Of a DNA stretch of 64,000 nt, positions 8,709-18,180 are shown one piece after another. The position numbers were made by a program, and so were the translations under genes. Source of the stretch: Pseudomonas antarctica (lineage in GTDB: Bacteria > Pseudomonadota > Gammaproteobacteria > Pseudomonadales > Pseudomonadaceae); contig NZ_CP015600.1 of the NCBI RefSeq assembly GCF_001647715.1, positions 4,898,001-4,962,000 on the forward strand. Reading direction: 5' to 3'. The notes below the pieces were generated by a model. That model was not told the DNA's origin. It saw nothing but the letters and a program-made list of their open reading frames with translations, and did not search any database. Within the stretch, counting starts at the first letter, position 1. Every line of letters starts with the position of its first letter.

Positions 8709-10167
8709 TGGGGCTCTCTACTAACGCTGAACGACGGTCAGCCGCGCCGCCCAGTACGGCATAAATCCCGCCGGCCACCAGGAAGGTGACAATCCAGCCC
8801 AGGCCATTGTGGCCCAGCCAGGAGTCGGACAACGGCCCGGCGAACCAGATGTTTTCGGCGGTGGTGCCGATGGTGGTGAAGCTGAAACCCAACACGATCG
8901 CCACAGCCCAGGCGCCGAATGCACGCCACTCCACACCACCGCGGTACCAATAGGCACTGCTTGGGCTCACGTCCAGCAGGTCTTTGGCGCTGTAGTAGTG
9001 ACGGTGAATCAGGTCGACCACGAAGATCCCGACCCACGCAGTGATCGGCACCGCCAGCAGCGAGATGAAGGTAATAAACGGGCCGTAGAAGCTGTCGGCG
9101 ATCAGCATGAAGTAAATCGAACCGGCGAAGATCGCCACAATATCAACGATGACCGCGTGTACGCGCTTGACCTTCAAGCCGAGGGTCAAGGTAGTCAGGC
9201 CCGCCGAATACACCGAAAGGTTGTTGGAGAGCAGCAGCCCACCAAACGCGGTGATCAGGTACGGCACGGCCATCCAGGTAGGGAGCATGTCGCGGATCGC
9301 GATGATCGGGTCAGTGGCCGAGGCCAGGTCGTTGTTGCCGACCGACAACAGGCCGCCGAGGGTGATCAGCAGCACCAACGGAATTCCCGCACCAAATGCG
9401 GCAGACGCCACCAGGCGCGCAGCTTTGACGCTGCGGTGCTGGTAGCGCGACATGTCGGCACCGGCGTTGGCCCAACCAATACCGGTGCCGGCGGCCATGG
9501 TGCCGACGCCAATGATCATCGCGCTCAGCGGTGCCGGGGTGGCGTTGAACACCGCACTCCAGTCGATGGTTGCGCAGAGGAAGCCGCCCACCAGAATATT
9601 CAAACCGCCGAATACGTAAGTCGCCCACTTCTGAATCACCAGCAGCGTGGCGTGACCCAGGCCGGACACGGACAAGGTCAGCAGCACGAAAATGGCGATG
9701 AATATCAGTGTCAGAACCGGTGCACTTTTCGCCTCGACCGGCGAATGAAACAGGATCGAACACAGTGACAGCAACACGAAGGCAGCGGTGGTGGTGTTGA
9801 CGGTTTCCCAGCCCAGGCGCGACATCAGCGACACAATGGTCGGGCCGATATTGCCACGCACGCCGAAGATCGCGCGCGACAGGGTCAAGCTCGGTGCACG
9901 ACCACGCCGGCCGGCAATGGAGATGATGCCCACCACCGCGAAAGAGCCGGCGGCGCCGAGAATAGCGACGATGATTGCCTGCCAGATTGCCAGGCCACGA
10001 AACGCCACCAGAGTAGCCCCGAGCGGCAAGCCGAGGATGCTGATGTTAGCGGCGAACCACACCCAGAACAGTTGCAGCGGATGGCCGTTGCACTCGCTTT
10101 CCGGGACCGGTTCGATACCACGTGTTTCCAATTGCCCGGCGCTTTGGCCGGAAGAAGGGGTGCTCAT
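8701..10167 (-). CDS. NCS1-family permease (cytosine permease/CodB-like)
   Basis: Membrane protein of 488 residues with about 12 hydrophobic segments. The N-terminal FWVWFAANISILGLPLGATL and the long cytoplasmic link GRRGRAPSLTLSRAIFGVRG are typical of the nucleobase:cation symporter-1 family. A ribosome site AGGAG stands 7-8 bp before the ATG. It sits between the kinase and the hydrolase of the cassette, so the imported compound is likely a nucleoside-like or N-glycosidic molecule rather than plain cytosine; this is inference. No deaminase gene is nearby, which argues against a codBA role. Confidence 0.86.
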   Translation of the reverse strand: MSTPSSGQSAGQLETRGIEPVPESECNGHPLQLFWVWFAANISILGLPLGATLVAFRGLAIWQAIIVAILGAAGSFAVVGIISIAGRRGRAPSLTLSRAIFGVRGNIGPTIVSLMSRLGWETVNTTTAAFVLLSLCSILFHSPVEAKSAPVLTLIFIAIFVLLTLSVSGLGHATLLVIQKWATYVFGGLNILVGGFLCATIDWSAVFNATPAPLSAMIIGVGTMAAGTGIGWANAGADMSRYQHRSVKAARLVASAAFGAGIPLVLLITLGGLLSVGNNDLASATDPIIAIRDMLPTWMAVPYLITAFGGLLLSNNLSVYSAGLTTLTLGLKVKRVHAVIVDIVAIFAGSIYFMLIADSFYGPFITFISLLAVPITAWVGIFVVDLIHRHYYSAKDLLDVSPSSAYWYRGGVEWRAFGAWAVAIVLGFSFTTIGTTAENIWFAGPLSDSWLGHNGLGWIVTFLVAGGIYAVLGGAADRRSALVESPNV

Positions 10168-10254
10168 GAGGGGTGCTCCTGGTGCCTGTATTGTTGTGGT
10201 TGTGGCAGATACTCAAAGCTTTAACCGGTCGTCCTGACTCACCTACGATTTAAT

Positions 10255-10341
10255 GTGGGAGCTGGCTTGCCTGCGATAGCGGCCTTCCAGTTGGTGCATC
10301 AGTGACTGACAGGTCGCTATCGCGGGCAAGCCCGCTCCCAC
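10255..10341. repeat. REPIN inside the yeg-like operon
   Basis: Inverted REP halves (GTGGGAGCTGGCTTGC left, reverse complement type at right, ending 10341) lie in the 189-bp gap between the hydrolase stop and permease start. Being inside a probable operon, it could act as an mRNA-stabilising hairpin or attenuate the downstream genes. Confidence 0.88.
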
Positions 10342-10356
10342 CTTGAGCTGCGGTGC

Positions 10357-11358
10357 TTAGCGCAGATCAAGCAGCCTATGGACCAACGGCTGCAAATCCA
10401 GGCCATTGACGGCCTTGACCTGTTCGATCATTTCTTCAGGCCAGCACTGCATCCCCAGGCACGCGCCCAACATGGCGCCGAGAATCGCGGCGATGGTGTC
10501 GGTGTCGCCGCCGAGGCTGGCGGCCAGGCACAGGGCCTCTAAGGCATTCATCGCGCCCACCGCCACTTGCTGTGCGAGGGCAAACGACACCACTACCGAC
10601 TCCTGGGACGCGACGGAGGTACCGATCAGTTCGTACAGCAGGTCGGCAAACAGGGCTTTGTCGCCGCTGCCGACGCTCAAGGTCCGCGCCCAACTGATGC
10701 GGGTGGCGATGCGTCCGCCGGCAATCCAGTGACCATGGCCTTCCGCCTGCTGGGCGATTTGGGTGCCGATGTTCAGCGCCTCTCCCAGATCCACACCGTT
10801 GATACCCGCCGAGACCACCGCCGCAACGGCCGCCGCGCTGGAAATGCCCAGACTGGTGTTGTGAGTGACTTGGCACGCCTGAATCACCGCCTGGATAAAC
10901 TGCGCCGGATCGCTGACATCCGCGGCAATCCCCACAGGCGTGATGCGCATGGCAGCGCCATTGGTGGTGCCATAGCGCCCGGACTCCTCCGGGGTGTGGC
11001 CAGCGAGGATCATGTCGATTGCGCGCTTGGTCGATGGCCCGAGCAAATCCTGCGAGCCCTTGGCGCGCATCACGGCTTCCCAATCGATCAGGCGCTGGGC
11101 GAGCACGGTCGGTTCGATCTTGCCTTGGCCTTCCACCAGCAACTCGCCTACCAGGATCGCCTGTTCTGTGTCATCGGTGATGGAGCCGGCCGGCATGTTC
11201 GGCGCGATGGGTTGGTCGGCGTCGGCGTCTTCCAGGGCGGTGATGGCACCGAAACGCTGTTGCACCTGCTCTCGGCTCAGGGACTGGGTGGGCATACCCA
11301 GGGCGTCGCCCAAGGCCAGACCGTAGAAGGCGCCAAGGGCGCGATTTTCCGAGGTCAT
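10357..11358 (-). CDS. ADP-ribosylglycohydrolase-family protein
   Basis: 333 residues. The family's magnesium-binding motifs are present: GLALGDALGMPTQS near residue 14, ITDDTEQA near 60, and GGDTDTIAAILGAMLGA near 277. These Asp/Thr residues hold the binuclear metal in DraG and ARH enzymes. Its ATG overlaps the GntR gene's stop by 4 bp (ATGA). In E. coli YegU is the corresponding member of the yegTUVW cluster. It likely cleaves an N-glycosidic bond of a nucleoside-like compound brought in by the neighbouring permease; removal of ADP-ribose from proteins is the alternative. Confidence 0.85.
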   Translation of the reverse strand: MTSENRALGAFYGLALGDALGMPTQSLSREQVQQRFGAITALEDADADQPIAPNMPAGSITDDTEQAILVGELLVEGQGKIEPTVLAQRLIDWEAVMRAKGSQDLLGPSTKRAIDMILAGHTPEESGRYGTTNGAAMRITPVGIAADVSDPAQFIQAVIQACQVTHNTSLGISSAAAVAAVVSAGINGVDLGEALNIGTQIAQQAEGHGHWIAGGRIATRISWARTLSVGSGDKALFADLLYELIGTSVASQESVVVSFALAQQVAVGAMNALEALCLAASLGGDTDTIAAILGAMLGACLGMQCWPEEMIEQVKAVNGLDLQPLVHRLLDLR

Positions 11359-12068
11359 TTTGAAGCTCCAAACTGCAGGTGCAGGCGAAAGTGCAGAGGG
11401 TCGAGCAGACTTTCGACGTACTCCATGAAGCGCTCACGGCGGTCGTAGGTGGTGCGCGAAGCCTTGAGAAACACGGTGCCGGCTGGGCGACCAAGCAACT
11501 CGGCGTCTTCATCGCTGAGAGGCTCTGCGCCGATCCATTGGTCACCTTCGGCGCCGACATAACCGTAAGCGGCCAGGGTAATGGTCAGGGAGTCGTCGAT
11601 CAGGCCGACACGGGGCAAGCCTTCCAGGCCACCGGCGGCAGGCATCAGCGAGCGCTCAAGGGACACAGCAGTGCCGTCCGTGGTGCGCCGGCGGCGGTCG
11701 AGGGCGATGAATTGGTCACTGCCGAATCGGCTGAGCAGGTCGGGACGGGTCACCGCCTCCAAACGCAGAATGTCGGTGATGACCCGCGCGCCGGTATCAG
11801 CCAGGGCCTGGGCCCAGCCGCTGCGTTGGTCGAGCACCATGCCGTCGAAGGTGACGATGGAGCCGACGCCGCTCTGGGTGGCGATGTAGTTGCGCCGCTT
11901 GAGCTCAGCCAAGGCTTCGCGCAGGGTGCCACGGCTGACCGCAAACTCTTCGGCCAACTGATGCTCGCCCGGCAGCAGGAAGCCGTCGGCCATCACTCCG
12001 CCCTCGATACGGCGGATGAGCTCGTCGACGACGCGTTTTTTCTTATCAAATCGGACATGTCTAATCAT
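11355..12068 (-). CDS. GntR-family regulator (HutC/UTRA type)
   Basis: 237 residues: N-terminal winged helix (QLAEEFAVSRGTLREALAEL near residue 38-57) and a C-terminal UTRA-like ligand domain (DRRRRTTDGTAVSLERS, FLKASRTTYDRRERFMEY). I start at the ATG at 12068 rather than the TTG two codons upstream. It is the first gene of the cassette hydrolase-permease-kinase, which it presumably represses until its ligand is present. It corresponds in position and family to YegW of E. coli. Confidence 0.87.
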   Translation of the reverse strand: MIRHVRFDKKKRVVDELIRRIEGGVMADGFLLPGEHQLAEEFAVSRGTLREALAELKRRNYIATQSGVGSIVTFDGMVLDQRSGWAQALADTGARVITDILRLEAVTRPDLLSRFGSDQFIALDRRRRTTDGTAVSLERSLMPAAGGLEGLPRVGLIDDSLTITLAAYGYVGAEGDQWIGAEPLSDEDAELLGRPAGTVFLKASRTTYDRRERFMEYVESLLDPLHFRLHLQFGASK

Positions 12069-12138
12069 GTACAAATTGATAACCGAAAGCGTCCACCTGC
12101 AGCAAGCGAATTATTTCAGAGAGATGAAAAAACCGGCC

Positions 12139-12699
12139 TCAAGGCTCAAGGCCAATGCGGAAAAACTCCCCGCCGCTCCATACGCCAAGCCAGTTCTGAC
12201 CGTTGATCGGACGGCTCACCGCCAACTCGACCAATTGGTAGAACGCGTTGCGGTGCACGAGGGCTTCGAGGTTGGTGCGCACCCGCAGATAAGGCGCGGG
12301 CTCTTGGGTGACCGGGTCGATCACCACCCGCAATGGGTGTTCAAGCCCGGCTTCGACCTGTTCATCGACATTGGTGGTAAAGCGCAATACCTGGCTTTCG
12401 CCCTGCCCTTCGACTTCAAGGGTTAGCGCGACAAACGGCGCATCATCGACGGTGATGCCGACCTTTTCCACCGGGGTCACCAGGAAATACTCATCGCCAT
12501 CGCGGCGGATGATGTTGGAAAACAACTTGACCATCGGCTTACGCCCAATGGGCGTGCCCTGATAGAACCAAGTGCCGTCACGGGCGATACGCATGTCGAT
12601 AGCGCCGCAGAAATCCGGGTTCCACAGATGCACCGGTGCCGGCCCCTTGCCTTTGGGCAGTTGAGCCAATAGATCATTGGCCTTGGCGGAATCGGTCAT
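12139..12699 (-). CDS. DUF1285 family protein
   Basis: 186 residues matching DUF1285 in length and landmarks (HLWNPDFCGAIDMRIARDGTW, GRKPMVKLFSNIIRRDGDEYFLVTPVEK). Structures of the family show two small beta-rich domains, but no function is established. It lies 26 bp after the lipoprotein gene on the same strand, so they may be co-transcribed. No signal peptide; predicted cytoplasmic. Confidence 0.82.
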   Translation of the reverse strand: MTDSAKANDLLAQLPKGKGPAPVHLWNPDFCGAIDMRIARDGTWFYQGTPIGRKPMVKLFSNIIRRDGDEYFLVTPVEKVGITVDDAPFVALTLEVEGQGESQVLRFTTNVDEQVEAGLEHPLRVVIDPVTQEPAPYLRVRTNLEALVHRNAFYQLVELAVSRPINGQNWLGVWSGGEFFRIGLEP

Positions 12700-12725
12700 G
12701 GGCTCTCCATTATTTACGTGCTGGG

Positions 12726-13331
12726 TTACTGATCACTCATGCCCAGCAGGCCCCGAGCGTACTTCGCCAGAGGGCGGGCAATCAGGTCTTCTGGCTTGTT
12801 GTCGTGGAACGTCAGTAAACCGCCACGACTGCGAATGCGCGCAGTATCAATCAAATACTGGGTGCTGGTCTCGATCAACATGATCTGGATGACGCCGCTG
12901 TCGAGTCCCACACGGTCCAATGCCTGCTGATCGGTCCACTCATCGGCATTGCCGATACGGTCATCGGCTGCCGCAAAACGGCAATACAGCAGGTAATGTG
13001 CACCCGCTCCACGGGCTTCGGCCATGGCCTGTTCCAGGCCTTCAGGCTTGCGGGCGCGGCGCACCATGGGGAAATATTCGACGAAGCCGTTGAAGGCTTC
13101 TTCGGCCACCACATTAGGACGCGGGTAGGCACTGCCCGGCGGTACGAAAGCACCCTGGGCGATAAAGACAAAGGAGTCCGGCTGTATGCGAACTGACGCG
13201 GTACGGCGGGTATCACTGTGGTCCAGCAACCCGGCGTCGCTCATCTGATAGCGGGTGCCTTCGGCCATATCGCTGATGGTCATGCAACCACTCAGCGTCA
13301 ACGACGCCAGCAACAAAACCAGACTACGCAT
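12726..13331 (-). CDS. DUF4823-like lipoprotein
   Basis: 201 residues from the ATG at 13331, which has GGAGG 7 bp upstream. The first residues MRSLVLLLASLTLSGC form a lipoprotein signal peptide with Cys16 as the lipidation site; residue +2 is Met, so outer-membrane sorting is likely. The remaining part (residues 40-195) looks like the DUF4823 beta/alpha domain (SVRIQPDSFVFIAQGAFVPP). An in-frame upstream start would bury the signal peptide and is rejected. Function unknown. Confidence 0.8.
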   Translation of the reverse strand: MRSLVLLLASLTLSGCMTISDMAEGTRYQMSDAGLLDHSDTRRTASVRIQPDSFVFIAQGAFVPPGSAYPRPNVVAEEAFNGFVEYFPMVRRARKPEGLEQAMAEARGAGAHYLLYCRFAAADDRIGNADEWTDQQALDRVGLDSGVIQIMLIETSTQYLIDTARIRSRGGLLTFHDNKPEDLIARPLAKYARGLLGMSDQ

Positions 13332-13461
13332 CCCAATCCTCCAAAAGCCGGTGACGGAAAACCGGCGAATGGGCACAAGATGCAGAATCCGCGCCATTCA
13401 AGAACAACACACAACAAATGTGCGAGCGGGCACGCGCCCACAGGGTCGACGCCAGTTTGAG

Positions 13462-14430
13462 CTAGCCGCCGATGATCTTCATGATCGTCGCACCACCGGA
13501 GAAGGCCACTTCCTGTTTATCGCCCAACGCCTTCACCAACAAGCCTTGCAAGGCCGGCAACGCCTGGTGACGCGGCTTGTCCAGCAGGTCGCCGACGTAG
13601 TGACGGTTGCTCGACGACAGGCAGCCATGCAACCAGCCGGTGGATGACAGCCGCAGGCGCGAACAGGTACGGCAAAACGGCACGCTTTCGTTGGCGATCA
13701 CGCCAAAAAAACCCTTGCCTGGCACTTCGTAGCGCACCGCGGTGGCGTCCACCGGCGCATTGGCTTGCAGGTATTCGTGGTGTTCGCCGATCAGGCTGAG
13801 CAATTGCTGCAGGCTGACGAATTGCTGCAGGAACGCATTGGAGTCCTTGGCCAGGTGGCCCATGCGCATCAGTTCGATAAAACGCAGCTCGTAGCCGCGT
13901 TCCAGGCAGTAGTCGAGCAGCGGCATCACCTGGTCGAGGTTTTGCCCGCGCAACGGCACCATATTGACTTTGATTTTGATCCCGGCAGCGCGGGCCTGGT
14001 CCATACCGTCCAGCACGGTGGCCAAGTCACCGCCACGGGCGATGCTGCGAAAAGCGTCGGCGTCCAAAGTGTCGAGGGACACGTTGATGCGGCGAATACC
14101 GGCGTCCACCAGCAGTGGCAATTTGCGGGCGAGCAGTTGGCCATTGGTGGTCAGGCTGATATCACTGAGCCCCATCCCGCCCACCGCGCCCATGAAGGCT
14201 TCCAGCTTGGGGCTGACCAGCGGCTCGCCGCCGGTGATGCGCAGGCGCTCGATGCCCGCCGCTTCGATCAGATAAGCCACGCCACGGGCCATGGCCTCGG
14301 CCGAGAGTTCGTCCTGGGCAGCCACCAACCGCTTGCCGTTAGGCACACAGTAGGTACATGCGTAATTGCAGGCTGAGGTCAGGCTGATCCGCAAATTGCG
14401 AAACCGCCTGCCTTGACGATCAACGATCAT
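13462..14430 (-). CDS. moaA: GTP 3',8-cyclase MoaA (radical SAM)
   Basis: 322 residues. The radical SAM cluster motif CNYACTYC (Cys21, 25, 28) and ITGGEPL are intact. The second cluster site near the C-terminus, CRTCSRLRLSSTGWLHGCL, keeps its three cysteines, and the chain ends in Gly-Gly, a hallmark needed by MoaA. It makes the first molybdopterin intermediate from GTP. No other moa gene is adjacent; Pseudomonas often has such a lone moaA paralogue. The shortened N-terminus and lone position leave a small chance of a diverged function. Confidence 0.86.
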   Translation of the reverse strand: MIVDRQGRRFRNLRISLTSACNYACTYCVPNGKRLVAAQDELSAEAMARGVAYLIEAAGIERLRITGGEPLVSPKLEAFMGAVGGMGLSDISLTTNGQLLARKLPLLVDAGIRRINVSLDTLDADAFRSIARGGDLATVLDGMDQARAAGIKIKVNMVPLRGQNLDQVMPLLDYCLERGYELRFIELMRMGHLAKDSNAFLQQFVSLQQLLSLIGEHHEYLQANAPVDATAVRYEVPGKGFFGVIANESVPFCRTCSRLRLSSTGWLHGCLSSSNRHYVGDLLDKPRHQALPALQGLLVKALGDKQEVAFSGGATIMKIIGG

Positions 14431-14569
14431 GGATCACTCCGGCAGAGGATTGTACGGGCGAGCTAAAAGCTGACTTATAAATCAACTTTTAGCAAGGTCC
14501 TTGCCTGAGTATATTCCTGGGGTACTGCAACTGGCAGTAATTCATTGCGCCATCACTGTCGGGAATAGC

Positions 14570-15238
14570 TTAAGTAGCAGAGGTGTCGGCACTCTTCGGC
14601 TCAGCGCCTGGCAGTTCAGCGCTGTGCTTGCGCTTGTTGCCCATGCGCACGCCGATATCCATCAGGAACTGGAAGAAACCTTCCTGATCCTCCAGCACAT
14701 TGCTCCAGAACGGCGAGTGGTACAGCGCAACCGCGCCGTGCACCAACGCCCAGGCAGCGCAGTAGTGGAAATAAGGCGGCACATCTTCAAGCTTGCCTTC
14801 ACTGATGCGGCCCTTGATCAGCAAGGTCAGGCGTTCGAAGTTCGAGGCGCGGATCTTGTGCAGCTCCTCGACCATTTCCGGCACCTGATGGCCTTTGACC
14901 ACCTTCTCTTCCAGCCGGTCGAACAGGCGGTAGCGCTGCGGATCACGCATGCGGAACTCGAAGTAGGCACGGGACAGGGCTTCCTTGTCCTTGTCCACGT
15001 CAGCCGAATGCAGCAGTTCGTTCAAGTCGCGCTCATAGTCGAGCATCAGGCGCAGGTAAATCTCGGCCTTGGATTTGAAGTGCTTGTAGATCGTGCCTTT
15101 GCCGATACCCACGGCATCCGCAATCATCTCGACGGTGACACTGTCTTCACCTTGTTCAAGGAATAACTTGAGTGCGGTGTCGAGAATTTCCTGCTCACGG
15201 CGGCGAAACTCACGGACCTTACGGGGTTCTTTGTGCAT
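14570..15238 (-). CDS. TetR/AcrR-family transcriptional regulator
   Basis: 222 residues. The N-terminal helix-turn-helix reads VEMIADAVGIGKGTIYKHFKSK (near 38-59), a canonical TetR DNA-binding domain; the C-terminal part is an all-helical ligand domain. Its place next to the sRNA region and tatD corresponds to PA2957 of P. aeruginosa. It is likely autoregulated from the 300-bp upstream region, but I see no clear palindrome there. Ligand unknown. Confidence 0.88.
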   Translation of the reverse strand: MHKEPRKVREFRRREQEILDTALKLFLEQGEDSVTVEMIADAVGIGKGTIYKHFKSKAEIYLRLMLDYERDLNELLHSADVDKDKEALSRAYFEFRMRDPQRYRLFDRLEEKVVKGHQVPEMVEELHKIRASNFERLTLLIKGRISEGKLEDVPPYFHYCAAWALVHGAVALYHSPFWSNVLEDQEGFFQFLMDIGVRMGNKRKHSAELPGAEPKSADTSAT

Positions 15239-15537
15239 GAGGAAGAGGTCTGCAAAGGTCGAAATAGGGAGGGTTGCGCAGGGCCATGGATACGTGGCGA
15301 TACGATTTACCCGGTGCGAGGGATTATCCCGACTGAACGGTCGTTGGGCAACGTCTATGTGAACCCGCGACGCACTTTACTTTCAGCATGCCAACGATTT
15401 GCGTGATATCAGTCAGAAATAATACGCAACAACTACCCCTGTGCACCTGCGCAATGAGAACTCAAGCGAAGCGCGCGTATTCCAAATCTGTTTAAAAAAC
15501 GATCAGATGTGACTGGACTGAATCCGATACTGATCAA

Positions 15538-15665
15538 TACTTCAACTGTCGACGTGGCATCTCCCCCAAGTGACGCGTCGACCTGGGTACCGACGGACTG
15601 CGTGCCCTTGTTTTACTCCTAATGGTCTTAGCCCGGATTCACCCCCCAGAACCCGGGTTTTTTTT
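15538..15665 (+). ncRNA. rgsA: Candidate RgsA small RNA
   Basis: In P. aeruginosa the RpoS-dependent sRNA RgsA lies between homologues of the two flanking genes (PA2957/2958 and tatD). Here a 128-bp unit holds: a sigma-S-like -10 (CGATACT, 15525-15531), a stem GTCGACG/CGTCGAC, and a strong terminator (15630-15665) with eight T. No open frame is seen in it. Expected role is Hfq-linked riboregulation in stationary phase and stress. Identity rests on synteny, size and structure; I could not align it to known RgsA. Confidence 0.7.
15630..15665 (+). terminator. Rho-independent terminator of the candidate sRNA
   Basis: AGCCCGG (15630-15636) pairs with CCGGGTT (15653-15659) around a C-rich loop and is followed by a T run ending at 15665. 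The T run is on the plus strand, fixing the sRNA direction; tatD converges on it from the other side. Confidence 0.8.
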
Positions 15666-15683
15666 GCCTGCGATTTGCCTGCT

Positions 15684-16469
15684 TTACCTGGCGACGTGGG
15701 CCAGCGGGAACAACCGCTTGAAGTTCTCGGTGGTCTGCTCGGCAAAGCGCTCGTACGACTCACCCCGCAGCATTGCCAGGTAATCCGCCACGTCGCGCAC
15801 ATATTCCGGCAGGTTCGGCTTGCCGCGATGGGGGATCGGCGCCAGGTACGGCGAGTCGGTTTCCACCAGCAGGCGGTCGGCAGGCACCTGGCGCGCAACG
15901 TCGCGCAAGGCGTCGGCATTGCGGAAGGTGACGATACCGGACAGGGAAATGTAGAAGCCCAGGTCCAGGGCGGCCTTGGCCATGTCCCAGTCTTCGGTGA
16001 AACAGTGCAGCACGCCGGCCTGGGGCAACGCCGCTTCGCGCAGCAGGGTCAGCGTGTCGGCGCGGGCGCCGCGGGTGTGGACGATCACCGGTTTGCCGGT
16101 TTGCTGCGCGGCGTGCAGGTGCAGGCGAAACGAGGCCTGCTGCAACTCGGCGGCCTCCGGCTCGTAGTGATAGTCCAGGCCGGTTTCGCCAATGGCCACC
16201 ACACGGGGGTGGTTGAGTTCGCCCAATAGCCAATCGAGGGCCGGTGCTTCACCGGGCTTGAGGTCCAGCGGGTGGATGCCTACCGAGCAATCGACATCGG
16301 CATACCGATCGGCCAGTGCTTTGACGTCGGCAGCGTTTTCGGCGCTCACGCCGATGCACAAGAAGTGCCCTACTCCGCGCTGGCGCGCTGCCTCAAGGGC
16401 GGCATCGAGGGAGCCGCCGTGCTGGGCAAGGTCGAGGCGATCAAGGTGGCAATGGGAATCTACGAGCAT
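15684..16469 (-). CDS. tatD: TatD-family metal-dependent hydrolase/DNase
   Basis: 261 residues. Begins MLVDSHCHLD, whose HCH holds the metal, with later metal-site motifs GETGLDYHY (near 92), VHTRGA (near 130), HCFTEDW (near 155) and ETDSPYLAP (near 204). This complete set defines the TatD amidohydrolase family (3'-5' exonuclease and repair roles in E. coli TatD/YcfH). It is next to holB as in P. aeruginosa PA2959, but the intervening pilZ of that species is absent here. Confidence 0.9.
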   Translation of the reverse strand: MLVDSHCHLDRLDLAQHGGSLDAALEAARQRGVGHFLCIGVSAENAADVKALADRYADVDCSVGIHPLDLKPGEAPALDWLLGELNHPRVVAIGETGLDYHYEPEAAELQQASFRLHLHAAQQTGKPVIVHTRGARADTLTLLREAALPQAGVLHCFTEDWDMAKAALDLGFYISLSGIVTFRNADALRDVARQVPADRLLVETDSPYLAPIPHRGKPNLPEYVRDVADYLAMLRGESYERFAEQTTENFKRLFPLAHVAR

Positions 16470-16546
16470 AGGAAGTTACGACTTGAGTCCGGAAAGTTGA
16501 GTCACGGAAAGTATGCGGCCAACGATACACCCGTCGGCCACTGAAA

Positions 16547-18170
<1,624 letters not shown>

Positions 18171-18180
18171 TTAGTCAGAG

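Noticed and set aside
8701..10167. Cytosine permease of a codBA-type cytosine salvage operon
   Set aside because: There is no cytosine deaminase nearby, and the partners point to a nucleoside-like substrate.
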